Positions 46,294-56,167 of a stretch of DNA of 58,135 nt are shown here, in pieces. The stretch is from Fonticula alba. Taxonomy: Eukaryota; Opisthokonta; Rotosphaerida; Fonticulaceae. Positions within the stretch are counted from its first letter, which is position 1. Each line of letters opens with the position of its first letter. The notes beneath the pieces were generated by a model. It had not been told where the DNA came from and did no database searches. It saw only the letters and a list, made by a program, of their open reading frames with translations. Location: the NCBI RefSeq assembly GCF_000388065.1, contig NW_009242980.1:1-58135 (forward strand). The letters run 5' to 3'. A program made the translations under genes and the position numbers.

Positions 46294-47176
46294 CCCATCC
46301 CCCGGGTCGCGCGGTAACGGGAGGCGCGCCCGCGGGAGGCGTTTCCCCACTGACACCCGCACGGTATCTCGGCGGGGCCGTGCGGGCGGGGCTGCCCCGC
46401 AGACGGCGCCGGCCTCTGGGCCCACGCAGATCCACGATATGAGCACAGGCACCAGCAGCGGCCTGTGGGAACCACCCGGGCACAGGCCAGCTCCGGGCAT
46501 GTGGGGCGGCCGCGCCTCGCAGGCAGCGCCCCCCGACCGAGCCGCCAGCATGCCGCTCGCGCGCCCTCGTCCCGCGGATATCCCGGCAGCAGGCTCTCCG
46601 CCTTCGGCCGTTTTCTCGACGGTCGCCGCTGCGACACCTCCACGCGGTCCACCGGGGAGGGGGGGGGGTGGGTCCCGGGTCGCGGGGATCCGCCCACGAG
46701 GACCGATCAGAGTCCTCCCCTAACGGGAGCATGGCCAGTCACCGCCGTCGCGGCTTGCGCAGCGCCCCCTTGGCCCCGGCATTGGGGCCTGCCCGGCACC
46801 GCGGCACTTTTGCGCCCCTTCCCCAGGGGCCGCGCGATCCGCTGGCTCGGCCGCGCCCCGGTGTCGCATGGGCCGGGACCGGATCTGGATGCGGCCCGAG
46901 CTGCCGACCGAGCCGGCTGGCCGTGAGCGGGCGACCCGGGCACCGGGCAAAGGGGCACCGTGCGGTGGGCCCGCCGTGCGGCCATGTCGGCCGGCCAGGC
47001 GGGGCCGGGGGGCGTGCCCACCGATGTGCCTGAATTTGTGAGGCAGGCAGGGGATGCCCGACGTCGGTGCGGTGCATGCGCGCCAAACCCGTGGCTCCTG
47101 CGCCGTGGATGCCGCCACGCGTTCCGTGCGGCAGCAGCACATTTATTCCAATTGTCCCAGGGTGCACCCATCGTCT
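46294..47176. other. Gene-free spacer before tRNA-Leu
   Basis: Nothing identifiable. A TTTATT box at 47142-47147 lies 30-35 bases before the tRNA-Leu start and may serve as its upstream TATA-like element. Confidence 0.45.
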
Positions 47177-47255
47177 GGTTGGATGGCCGAGTGGTTAAGG
47201 CGCTAGTTTCAGGTACTAGTGGGAAACCTCGTGGGTTCGAGTCCCACTCCAATCA
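47177..47255 (+). tRNA. tRNA-Leu(CAG)
   Basis: 79 nt, class II body with a short variable arm. Acceptor GGTTGGA/TCCAATC, anticodon loop T-T-CAG-G-T between GCTAGT and ACTAGT. No intron. A run of seven T follows at about 47263. One of four near-identical copies in the window. Confidence 0.95.
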
Positions 47256-48284
47256 AAACATTATTTTTTGGCCCCAGGGCGCACGGACCGCAGCCCGGGG
47301 TCGGGCCAGGGAGATGGATCCACGACTCGAGCCTGGGGGGGAGGGGGGGCGCATGTCCCGCCAGCGGGTCCCGGCGCCGCCCCCCCGAGCGGCCGATAAA
47401 TCCCCCTTGGTCGGAGTGCCCCGACGGCTGGTTGGGCCACCCCGCCTGTCCGCCGGGTGCTGCGTCTCACGCTCGCGCCCGCCGTCGCGGGGAAACCCTG
47501 GCGCGCTCGCGAACCCTTAACCGACTCCGCGGTCTATGGAATCCCCTGGGAGTCTTCCGAATGTCATTTCAGGGGAGATAGTTCAGAGTCGTTAACCGAT
47601 TCCCTGGGTCCAACACCTGGCCAAGCCCCGTCAGTCTTGTTGCTTCCCTCCGGGGGGGAGGCGGCTTGTGGCGAGGTGCGTCTCTTGAGTCCCCCCCTCC
47701 CCCGGAACACGCCGCCGGGCATCTCGCCTCGCCCCGGTGCAGGAGGCGACGGTGTCCGGTGGCCGTCCGCCAGCATGCCGCCGGATGCGCCAGCAGGCCC
47801 CCGCACAGCCGGGATGATGTTCCCCCCTTCGGCGTGGCAGGGCCCCGACACGCCTCGCCCCCCCCCCCTGTTATGGGGTATTTCGCCTTGTCCCGGTCCG
47901 ATGACGCGGCGTCCAGCTCCATCGGCGTCCGGCCTGCAGGCAGCATCGGGATGCCCTTCGGTCCTCGCGTGTGCCCGCCCCGGTCGCCGGGCTTGTGTCG
48001 CTGTGCCCCCCCCGCCATGAGGCGGTCCGCCCTGCCACCGCCCACGCGTCCACATGCATGACCCAGCCTGGCCCCCTCTCCGGGCACGGCTCCAGGGCGC
48101 CCCGTTGCCGGGCGTCTGCCTTGTTTTCACAAGCACGGCGGGGCCGCAATTGATCGGACGCGCGCCCGACGGATCGGAGAAACGCGACCAAAAGCGACGG
48201 AGAGCCCCATAACCATAACCCTTCTTCGCCGGCAGCGCCGCCTGGCGCACGCGAAAGAGACGCCACGTCCGGCGCCAAAAAGGA
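47256..48284. other. Gene-free spacer
   Basis: No gene is seen. 47510-47620 contains a loose repeat (CTTAACCGACTCC and GTTAACCGATTCC) around a GGGAGTCTTCC/GGGGAGATAG segment that could be a retroelement scrap. The rest is featureless. Confidence 0.4.
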
Positions 48285-48356
48285 AGGTCGAGCCGAGAAT
48301 CGAACTCGGATTGACAGATTCAGAGTCTGCCGTGATAACCATTACACCACTCAACC
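48285..48356 (-). tRNA. tRNA-Gln(CTG)
   Basis: Sequence identical to 26801-26872. A strong TATA-like box lies 30-37 bases upstream. Confidence 0.95.
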
Positions 48357-48385
48357 GGCGATGGTAAACCAGCGCCCGCCCAGTC

Positions 48386-48393
48386 TATTTATA
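48386..48393 (-). promoter_or_regulatory. TATA-like box upstream of tRNA-Gln
   Basis: TATAAATA on the minus strand, 30-37 bases before the tRNA-Gln start, in GC-rich sequence. Confidence 0.5.
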
Positions 48394-48430
48394 CTATCCA
48401 GCATTGGGCTGCCAACGGAGAACCCCCAAC

Positions 48431-49544
48431 GGTATATGTGCCACCTCCAAACACCGGCCATGCGAGCGCAATGGTCTTGTTGGGTCGGTGGCGTGGGATC
48501 CTTCTCCGCCCTGGTGTAACCTCGATCCCCGGCACCAACTTCTTCTGCTGCTACTATTGCTCCTTCCCGTGGCCCCCGGGAGGAGAGGCGGGCGGCGCCC
48601 GGTGGGGGGATTCTCTCCCTCCCCGTGCCGAGGCCAGGTCCCCCTCCCTCTCTCGACCACAACCCGTGTGTACGTGTGCCTCTCGGGCTCTCTCTCCGCG
48701 CACACACGGGGAACGCCCCCCCTTGTCTCGTGAGAGGGGGGGAGGGGGAGGATGGGTGCGGTCAGCCGAGAGAGAGAGCGTCTCCTCCCGGTGCCGCGCC
48801 GTCGTCCTCCCACATCAACAACCCCCCCCTCCCGGGGGCGGGGCCCGCCACAGAAAGGGCCCGCGTGTGCTCGCGTCTTCCGGCTCGCGCCGTCCGCGGG
48901 AGAGTGCAAGACGGCGACACGCCCGAGCCCGGCCCTTCGCCCCGGGTGTGCCAGCCCGACCCCCGGCGGGGGATCCCGCGCTTAAATTCCCATCTTATCT
49001 GCGGCGGTCCCTGGGCTGGCACAGCCCCCAACACACCGCAACCGCTCCCCGCCCTCTCCCCCTCTTTTTGGTGGCCCGTGAAGAGGAGCCACAGGGCGGC
49101 GGTCCGGCGGCACCTCCGGCTGCGCCCCCGAAGGCAAGGTACATATATGACCTCCGGGATTTGATCCCCCGAGCGCAATGGTCTAGTTGGGTTCGGCGTG
49201 CTGGGATTCTTCTTATTGGTTCTAGTTTCAATTCCGGCCGCCTCCTCTTCTTATTATCGATACATAGCTGCCTCATGGCCTCTGGGGCCTCGCCCGTGGT
49301 GTGTGCCGGATATCGGCACGCTTCCCACCCGGGCAGGTTCCCTGGCCCGAGACACACCCGTTCTCCCGGGCGGGAGATGTAATCCCACCTGGGGAACACT
49401 CCGCTGAACAGACATCTGTTGAGTGACTTCTTACCCCTGGGGGTTGGGCCCCATTCCGGAGAGGCCCGCAGGCACAAATGTGCCCGCGGGCTGGCCCCTC
49501 CCCCAACCCGTGCCCGCCCATCATGCGATCCCGCAAATCCTGAA
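48431..49544 (+). mobile_element. LTR fragments in a retroelement graveyard
   Basis: Two related modules, about 48431-48560 and 49137-49262, share a TATA-like start (GGTATATG, GGTACATATATG), the block GAGCGCAATGGTCT followed by GTTGGG, and a following CTTCT-rich part. A second pair, about 48985-49145 and 49545-49710, shares CCCATCTT...CCCAACA...CGCTCC and ends at a TATA box, so 48985-49262 looks like an older LTR of the family of the element at 49545. A GAACAGACATCTGTTG palindrome lies at about 49405-49420. No coding capacity is seen. Confidence 0.5.
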
Positions 49545-49887
49545 ATATTCCATCTTCTTATGTGCGGGGTCGCGGGCGGGCACAAACCCCAACAGACTGC
49601 AATCGCTCCCTCTCTCTTTTTTCCCCGGCCGCCCGAGAGGCACACGGGGGCGCAGCCCCCGCCGCCCCCGCCACCACATCGCGTGCAGCTCGCCCCCTCA
49701 GATCCGGCTGTATATATGAGCCCCCCACCCTCCCGGTGTATATTGCCGGGCCTTCCGCCCCGGTCTGCGGATTCCTCTCCCTGTGATAGCACACACCCAA
49801 TCCACCTTTTTTCTTTTCCTCCCGGCCACAAGGTCTCCGGGATCGCCCCCCCCCCCCCGCGTCTTTCACCTCGGCATAGCCGGCTCA
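49545..49887 (+). repeat. 5' LTR of the Gag-PR-RT element
   Basis: The right end CGGCTCA at 49887 matches the ends of the solo LTR (42183) and the 3' LTR (53525). TATATATGAG near 49710 is the TATA box, followed by the R-like blocks GGTCTGCGGATTC and CAAGGTCTCCGGGATC. The left boundary is uncertain. Confidence 0.6.
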
Positions 49888-49942
49888 TCGTCCGCAGACT
49901 GCTTTGACCCCTTCCCCTCCCCCCCCCCCCCCCACCGCTACC

Positions 49943-52267
49943 ATGGATGTCAACCAGGATCTGGCCTTACAAACCCAGCATCCCCCCCCTCAGCCCCCCC
50001 TATTTTATCGTCCCCCTCCTCCCCCAACCGCCCCTCCTCAACAAAACCCACACAATCCACACTACAGCCCCCTGGCGGGATACCCACAGCCAGCCCCAGC
50101 CCCCCGCCCCACCCACCACTGGCCCTCGCCCGGCTTCCAAGGAAGCACCATCGTAAACACCGCCCCAGCCCAGGCATGGTCTCATCGCTGGTTCAGCCAC
50201 ACCTCTCAATTCAAAGCCAACTCCCTCCCCCACTGGATCACCGGTGACCAGGCCTGGGGCGCATGCTTCGACCCGCTCTCCGACGATCTGGAGACCATTC
50301 TCAGCATCGGCTTCGCCCCCCACGACTCCTCGGTCAAGCCCGAGCTCCACTTCGCCTCTCCGCCCACGAGCACCTCCAACATCACCTTCCATTTCCGCGT
50401 CAGACATGCCCTATCCCTCTTCCTCAATTCCCAGATCTCGGCGCCCAACTTCCTGGAACTCATCTTCCACTCGGATCTCGACCCGCACTTTCCCCCGGAC
50501 GGCATTCCCGCGCTCCTTCGCAGGTACCTGCTCATAACGGTCGATTTCACCCAGGCCATCAATCACCTGTTCCACAGGCTCCCGCACCGCCCGACGGTTC
50601 TCCTCAAGGCCCGAGACGTCGCCACTGCGCTCATGAAATTGGGCTACAGCCCCGACCCACACGTCTTCTGGGCCTTCTTCCGTACTCTGGTCCCCCCGAC
50701 AGACACGGCCACCTTCGACAGCGCCATCCGCAGCGTCTACTTCTCCATCTTCATGAGAAGCCAATCTCCCCTCCGCCTGGACTTCAAGGCAATCACCCCT
50801 CCCCACCAATCAGTCTCCTTCAACACCACGCCCGGCTCATCTTCATCCTTCGCCCCTCTTCTTGGCAGCACCGCCTTCTCCCCCTTCGACTCCTCCCATC
50901 GACGGCCTCGCCAACCCCGGCGCAAAAACACCCACGCCCCCCCGCAAAGCAAAGCCCATGCCCACCACAACCCCAACCCCGTGTCACACCCACCCACCAT
51001 CAGCTCCACATCCCGCCCCCCCATGGACACGCTCGCCTCTCCGGTCCACTCGCCCCCTGCACGGCCCTTTTTCAACAGGTCATTTGTTTCGCTCGAGACC
51101 TCCTTCGACAAGGGGGTATTCTTCAGACTTGGCACGGCGGCCGCCACCTCCATCATGCCAAGTTGGATGGTCACGAAGTTCAACATGCCCACCAAGCCCT
51201 CCCCCCTTCATCTTGCCCTGCCCGATGGCTCGCGAGCCTTCTCATCCCGCACAGTGGTCTTCTCCATCATCCACAACAATCGCTCCATCCCGGTGGAGGC
51301 GCCGGTGGTCGACGTCTCATTCACATACATCCTCCTGGGCAATGACGTCGTGCACCTGCTGCTCCCCCAACTCGAGCAAGCATTCGGTGACCTCGACAAC
51401 TCCGAGCAATTCCCCGACATCCCACTTGCCACTCCCTCCCCTCGGGATCTCCTGCCCCTGGACCGCACCCACTCGTTCGAGCGCCACGCTGGCCCGACCT
51501 CCATCAAAAGCTCGGCCCCCCATGCATCCTGGCTGAGCGAATTGCAAGCCTTCGAAGATCGCCCCGACTTCCCCCTCATGAGGGGCCACCAGCCATTCAA
51601 ACTCAACCTCATCAAGCAAGTCCAAATCCCGCGCAAAAAAAACCCCACCAGGTCAGCCGAAGCCGTCCGAATCATTGACGGCCAAATTGCGACCCTCCTC
51701 CAGCAGGGGGTCATCGTGCAGGTGGAATTCTCGGCCCATGCCGCGGATTCCCTCATGGTAGCCCGGCCGGCCGGCGGACACCGAGTGGTCTTCGATTACT
51801 CCTTCCTGAACAAATTCCTGGAAGCCCCCTCGGGCCAGCTGGGAGTGCCGGGCGATCTCTTCGCGCGAATCTCCCGGGCCCGCTTCTTCACCACCCTGGA
51901 CCTGGCCAACGCCCTCAATCACATTGGCATCGACAAAAGCAGCCAGCACATCCTCTCCTTCAGGCACCGAGGCAAATGCTACAACTTCACGCGTCTCCCC
52001 GCTGGCCTTGACAGCGCAGCACACATTTTTTCCAACGCACTCGGCCACGTCATTCAAAAGCACAACGCATACTCGGCCTCCTACGTTGATGACATCGTCA
52101 TTTTCTCCAACTCCGAGGAGGAGCACATCACACACGTCCTGTCTGTCCTGCGGACTCTCAACCAAGCCAACGTCAAACTGCGCCCATCCAAATGCCAGTT
52201 CTTTTCCTCCAGCGTCACCTTCCTCGGCGTCACAATTGGCCACAACCACTTCGAAGTGGCATCCTAG
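49943..52267 (+). CDS. Gag-protease-reverse transcriptase polyprotein, truncated by a stop
   Basis: 774 codons from ATG at 49943 (ACCATGG context; the frame is open 13 codons above it). Order: Pro-rich leader; Gag-like domain to about residue 300 with L-G-Y-S-P-D-P-H-V-F-W; a basic linker; a retropepsin-like domain at about 380-480 with I-L-L-G-N-D but L-G-T-A at 396-399 where an active enzyme has D-T/S-G-A; then reverse transcriptase with motif A (T-L-D-L-A-N-A, D653), R-L-P-A-G-L, and catalytic Y-V-D-D at 714-717, up to F-L-G-V-T-I-G. The RT signature is complete to the start of the connection domain, then the stop. The lost protease aspartate and the stop indicate a dead or trans-dependent copy. 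Confidence 0.75.
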   Translation: MDVNQDLALQTQHPPPQPPLFYRPPPPPTAPPQQNPHNPHYSPLAGYPQPAPAPRPTHHWPSPGFQGSTIVNTAPAQAWSHRWFSHTSQFKANSLPHWITGDQAWGACFDPLSDDLETILSIGFAPHDSSVKPELHFASPPTSTSNITFHFRVRHALSLFLNSQISAPNFLELIFHSDLDPHFPPDGIPALLRRYLLITVDFTQAINHLFHRLPHRPTVLLKARDVATALMKLGYSPDPHVFWAFFRTLVPPTDTATFDSAIRSVYFSIFMRSQSPLRLDFKAITPPHQSVSFNTTPGSSSSFAPLLGSTAFSPFDSSHRRPRQPRRKNTHAPPQSKAHAHHNPNPVSHPPTISSTSRPPMDTLASPVHSPPARPFFNRSFVSLETSFDKGVFFRLGTAAATSIMPSWMVTKFNMPTKPSPLHLALPDGSRAFSSRTVVFSIIHNNRSIPVEAPVVDVSFTYILLGNDVVHLLLPQLEQAFGDLDNSEQFPDIPLATPSPRDLLPLDRTHSFERHAGPTSIKSSAPHASWLSELQAFEDRPDFPLMRGHQPFKLNLIKQVQIPRKKNPTRSAEAVRIIDGQIATLLQQGVIVQVEFSAHAADSLMVARPAGGHRVVFDYSFLNKFLEAPSGQLGVPGDLFARISRARFFTTLDLANALNHIGIDKSSQHILSFRHRGKCYNFTRLPAGLDSAAHIFSNALGHVIQKHNAYSASYVDDIVIFSNSEEEHITHVLSVLRTLNQANVKLRPSKCQFFSSSVTFLGVTIGHNHFEVAS

Positions 52268-53190
52268 GCCCCCAGCGACATCCGTGACTTTTCCCCCCCC
52301 CCCCTCCCCCTCCCCGGCATCCCCAAGCCGCGCAGCTTCGCCGGTTTGGCCAACTTCGCCCATCGCTGGCTCTCCCCCCTCTCCGAACGACTCATCCCAC
52401 TCACCACACGCACCAGTGACACCCATGGCGACAGCGGCCAAAGCAGCCCCATCGCCAAAGCCACGCCACTCCCAGCTCTTGACCTCGATCTACTCCTCTC
52501 CATCTGCTCGGACGCCCCTCGCACAGGCACCGGAGCGGGGCTCTCTTCCCACTGGCTTCCCCGTGCAGGTGGCCCCGAAACCTCCCCCAACCCCCCAATG
52601 ACCACGCCTCCTCCAGACACCCTGCCCCGATTGCCCTCTTCGCGAAAGTCCTCACACAGGCGCAAACCCGCTACCCAGTACATGGACGTGGAGCCCTGGC
52701 CATTGTTTCGGCTCTCGCACACTGAGGACGCCCACTGCGCGCTGGCAGCTCTATTATCACCTTCACCGACGGCGAATCCATCTCCCAATGGCGATCCCGC
52801 CCTCCTCTCAATGACCACCACCTACGTTGGAAGCTCCCCATCGGCTCCCTCCCGATCCCACACCCTCCCACATCGAAGGCGAAGATGGCCCCCCATGACC
52901 CTTTCAAATGGCCCGGAAGCTCTTTGCCACACCGCCTCCACGAGAAGATCCCGTCCATACAGCACGCCGGCAATGGATCCCCGACAAGAGCCTCGGGCTT
53001 CTCGCACGCTTGCAAACGTCCTCCCCTCCGAGCATCTCACCAGGAGATCATGCTGCAATAGACCTGACCGAAAGCCCGCTCTCCAACAATCGGCCTGCCC
53101 CAGGTCCGAGAAACTCCCCCAAGGTCGCTGACGTCAAGGGCACTGCCACCCTACTTGAATCTGGCATGCCTGAGCGCCGATCCCGGCCCC
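52268..53190 (+). pseudogene. RT connection and RNase H remnant
   Basis: After the stop, F-A-G-L-A-N-F-A-H-R-W matches the connection domain that follows RT in Ty3/gypsy elements, but in a shifted frame. Further on, R-Y-P-V-H-G-R-G-A-L-A-I-V resembles the RNase H segment with E-K-E-L-L-A-I-V, in yet another frame near 52660-52720, followed by an I-I-T-F-T-D-G-E stretch. At least two frameshifts separate these pieces. Confidence 0.6.
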
Positions 53191-53199
53191 TCTCGGCCT

Positions 53200-53525
53200 C
53201 CCAAGTAGAGCCGGCCCCCAATCCAGCCGACGCACTCCAACTTCCCTCATTCTCCAGTTCCGCCTTCGCCCCTCGTGTTTCACTCCGCTCAGCCCTTCCC
53301 CGGGCGCCCGAGGCACCCCGGTAGCCCCCGCACCACACCACATGGTGTGTGGCTCTCGGATCCGGGCCGATAATTGAGCTCCATCCTCCCGGTGTACTGC
53401 CGGGCCTTCCGCTTCGGTCTGCCAACTCCTTCCTCATAATATACCAAACCCGCCTCTCTCCCTCTCTCTCGGTCATAAGGTCTCCCAGATCGCCCCTCAT
53501 CTTTCGCTCCGGCATGACCGGCTCA
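53200..53525 (+). repeat. 3' LTR of the Gag-PR-RT element
   Basis: Shares with the 5' LTR the CGCCCGAGGCACCC region, the CACCACATGG core, CCTCCCGGTGTA, AATATACCAAACC and CATAAGGTCTCCCAGATCGCCCCTCATC, ending GGCTCA. Its TATA box is degraded (GATAATTGAG). The left boundary is approximate. Confidence 0.6.
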
Positions 53526-53955
53526 CACACAAAGAGAAAACAATCTGGCCCTCAATCGCCGGCCTGCCGCCCGAGAGCGAGAGAGAGCGCGAGTCAGGCA
53601 CACACTGGCTTCGGGTCCTCGCCCCACGCGCCGGTCCGCAGGGGGGCACCGACGCGCCGGGCGTCTGCCGCTGGCGCCCGCATGAACCCCCTGGGCCGGC
53701 ACACCCCGGCCGCCGATGGCCACCGATGGTTTTGGATGCCACGCACACACCAGGGGGGGCTCTCCGAGGTGGCCCGCCGGTGGACCGCGCGCGCGCCGAC
53801 GCCGCTGGCTATGCCGCCGCGCTGGTCGCTGCTGGTCACTGCTGGTCGCCGGGCCACTCTCGGCTCTTCGCCCCGTCGCGGTGGGAGCCCAGCGGGCAGC
53901 ACGCCCCGAGGCCGAAGGCACAAAACCCGGGATCCACCCTGCGCTCCCATCATCT
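53526..53955. other. Spacer between retroelement and tRNA-Leu
   Basis: Nothing identifiable in 430 bp of GC-rich sequence. Confidence 0.45.
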
Positions 53956-54034
53956 GGTTGGATGGCCGAGTGGTTAAGGCGCTAGTTTCAGGTACTAGTG
54001 GGAAACCTCGTGGGTTCGAGTCCCACTCCAATCA
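53956..54034 (+). tRNA. tRNA-Leu(CAG)
   Basis: Same sequence as 47177-47255 over the mature part. The 40-bp stretch upstream lacks a clear TATA box. A TTTTTC terminator follows. Confidence 0.95.
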
Positions 54035-54086
54035 TAAAACTTTTTCTTGCACAAAAGGGCCGCAGCCACACGGCCAAAAAGAATCA

Positions 54087-54160
54087 TGTCCGAACCAGGA
54101 CTCGAACCTGGGACATTCTGTGTGTTAGACAGATATGATAACCATCTACATCATTCGGAC
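54087..54160 (-). tRNA. tRNA-Val(AAC)
   Basis: Acceptor GTCCGAA/TTCGGAC, D-arm GATGTAGATGGTTATCAT, anticodon loop C-T-AAC-A-C, T-arm AGGTTCGAGTCCT, discriminator A. It converges with tRNA-Leu 53 bp to the left. Confidence 0.95.
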
Positions 54161-54624
54161 TTCCAGATCCCCCGGCATCCCGCGTTTTGTACTCTCCGCC
54201 GCCGCCGCCCCTCGCGGGCCGCGCCGGCCCCTGCGCCGACACGCCCCTTTCAGATGACCCCCCCCCCCCCCCCCCGAGCGCCCGAGCACCGGCCCCGCCG
54301 GCGCGACCCCTCTCGCCCGTGGCCCGCCCCCCTGCCTCGGCCTGCTCGCACAGGCGAGGCTCGACACCCGACTGAGCCACGGCTAGCCCCCCGCCCCCCC
54401 CATGGCGTGGACCTAGGCCGCTCTCGCCCAGCCGTTCGGGCCCCGAGGTCCACCGCCCGCCGTAAAAAAACACCACCGCTTCCAGGCGGCGAGGACGACA
54501 CCCGCCCCGTGTCCAGGCCCGGCGCCCCCCCGCCGCAGCCCCCCCTTCTCTGCCCCCGTCTCTGCGCGGCACACGGGGAAGAAGAAAACCACCGCGGCAC
54601 GCCTGCCGCGCAAAATGTATGGTA
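54161..54624. other. Spacer between tRNA genes
   Basis: Nothing identifiable. A run of about 19 C lies at 54258-54277. Confidence 0.45.
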
Positions 54625-54703
54625 TGATTGGAGTGGGACTCGAACCCACGAGGTTTCCCACTAGTACCTGAAACTAGCGCCTTAACCACTCGGCCATCCA
54701 ACC
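54625..54703 (-). tRNA. tRNA-Leu(CAG)
   Basis: Copy of 47177-47255 on the minus strand. Flanks are unrelated to those of the other copies, so this is not a recent large duplication. Confidence 0.95.
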
Positions 54704-55095
54704 TGCTGGTCGACCAAGGGCCCACCCGGGGCTTTTGACCGGAGCGACGTCCGGCCCCGGCACGCGTCCCAGCACCGCACCGACCGCCACACTGCGCGGG
54801 CACCCATGGAAGCCGCGCGCCCGCGTCGCCCAAAGCACCCCCCCCCACCGCCGCATCCCCGCCCTCCTCTCGGCGGCCTCTCTCACACCCGGAGCGACAC
54901 CCTGCTCCCGGCCGCTTGTCAGGCCCCCCCCCCCCCGCGCTTCGGCGCCGAGGCTGCCTGGAGGCTGGCCGGTTTTTCCCCTGTGGCGGCGCCTCTCCCC
55001 CCGCCCCGGGATCCCCCCCTCTCCTCGGCGGACAGATCTCTCGCGGGCGGGGGCGACGCGCGGGCGCGGCCGCCGGGCGCGCAAAAAGAACGGTG
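54704..55095. other. Spacer between two tRNA-Leu genes
   Basis: Nothing identifiable in this GC-rich spacer. Confidence 0.45.
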
Positions 55096-55174
55096 TGATT
55101 GGAGTGGGACTCGAACCCACGAGGTTTCCCACTAGTACCTGAAACTAGCGCCTTAACCACTCGGCCATCCAACC
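55096..55174 (-). tRNA. tRNA-Leu(CAG)
   Basis: Fourth copy, same strand as the one 392 bp to the left. Confidence 0.95.
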
Positions 55175-55448
55175 AGATGATGTCCCTCCACCCACCAGAT
55201 GCCTTCATGAGGCCCGGTGCTTTTGCCGCGCGCAGAGAAAGAAGCCCCGCCGCCATGCACCACCAAAGCGAAGCCCGGCTCCCGGGGGGAAAGACACACG
55301 CCGGCGGGACGGTTGCCCCGGGCGCGCAGGAAAAAAAAGACCGCCCGCACATGCCCACCTCTCTCGCGCCACGGAGGAGCAGCCCCGAGCACACGCCGCA
55401 AGAAGCAGAGGGCCGCGTGGAGGAGGGACCGAGCAAAAGGAAAGGAAT

Positions 55449-55521
55449 AGCCCACTGTGGGGCTCGAACCCACGACCCTGGGATTAAGAGTCCCATGCTC
55501 TACCAACTGAGCTAAACAGGC
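55449..55521 (-). tRNA. tRNA-Lys(CTT)
   Basis: Anticodon loop C-T-CTT-A-A, D-arm AGCTCAGTTGGTAGAGC, T-arm GTGGGTTCGAGCCCCAC. The acceptor GCCTGTT/AGTGGGC relies on several G-U pairs, which is unusual but workable. Confidence 0.92.
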
Positions 55522-56117
55522 TATGCCCTATGCATCAAGGGGGAGCCATATCAAGGACCCCGTTTCAGCCACACCGGGCCCGCGGCCCATGATCCTCCAC
55601 GCCCCACGAGGGCCCGCGCCCGGAAGATGCCCGAGCGGGCGCCCCCCCCCCACCGGAGGGCCGCCAGGGGCCGAAAGAAGGAAAAAAAAAACCACGGCAC
55701 AGCACCAAAACACAGAGGGCCGGCTGGCCCGCGTCTGACCAACGGCCCGCGGTGCCGACGCCGAGACAGTCCAACATGACCCCCCTTCATTGGCCCGGGT
55801 CGCCGGGGAAAGCCGACACCCCGGCGGCCCGGCCGGGAGGAGCCCCGGGCCATGCCCAAGGAAACGCGGGAACATCCCCTCGCCCGGGTGGTGGCGATCG
55901 TGCGTCGCCCCCCCGGGAAGCACGCCCGAGCAGGGCGGCAGGGGCCTGGCTCGCGCCATGCGGGCGCAGAGGAGGCTGGCCGCAGCCCCGGGCTGTTCAC
56001 GGTGGAGGGCAAGAGAATACAGCGGTCGGAAAAATGCGGGGTGGCGCGAAGGCCGGGGGCAGGCGGACGGCACACGCCTCTCCAGCGGCGCCCCGAGGAG
56101 AGAGCCATGCCCGAAAA
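55522..56117. other. Spacer
   Basis: Nothing identifiable. CATATC at about 55549 could be the upstream element of tRNA-Lys. Confidence 0.4.
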
Positions 56118-56167
56118 GGCCCGGCCAATATATGTGCGGCCCGGCCAATATATGTGCGGCCCGGCCA
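56118..56167. repeat. 20-bp tandem repeat interrupted by a solo LTR
   Basis: Units GGCCCGGCCAATATATGTGC at 56118-56137 and 56138-56157. A third unit begins at 56158, is broken at 56167 by the LTR, and resumes at 56742-56751. Each unit carries AATATATG, and the third places it about 30 bases upstream of tRNA-Leu(AAG). Confidence 0.85.

Larger units (their letters stand above)
49545..53525 (+). mobile_element. Decayed Ty3/gypsy-like element: Gag, protease, RT, RNase H, no integrase
   Basis: About 4.0 kb between two diverged LTRs. The frame is open through reverse transcriptase, stops at 52267, and the RNase H part continues only in shifted frames. No integrase remnant lies between RNase H and the 3' LTR. 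The Gag part is related to that of the element at 42261. The 3' end lies 430 bp upstream of tRNA-Leu(CAG) at 53956. Confidence 0.75.
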
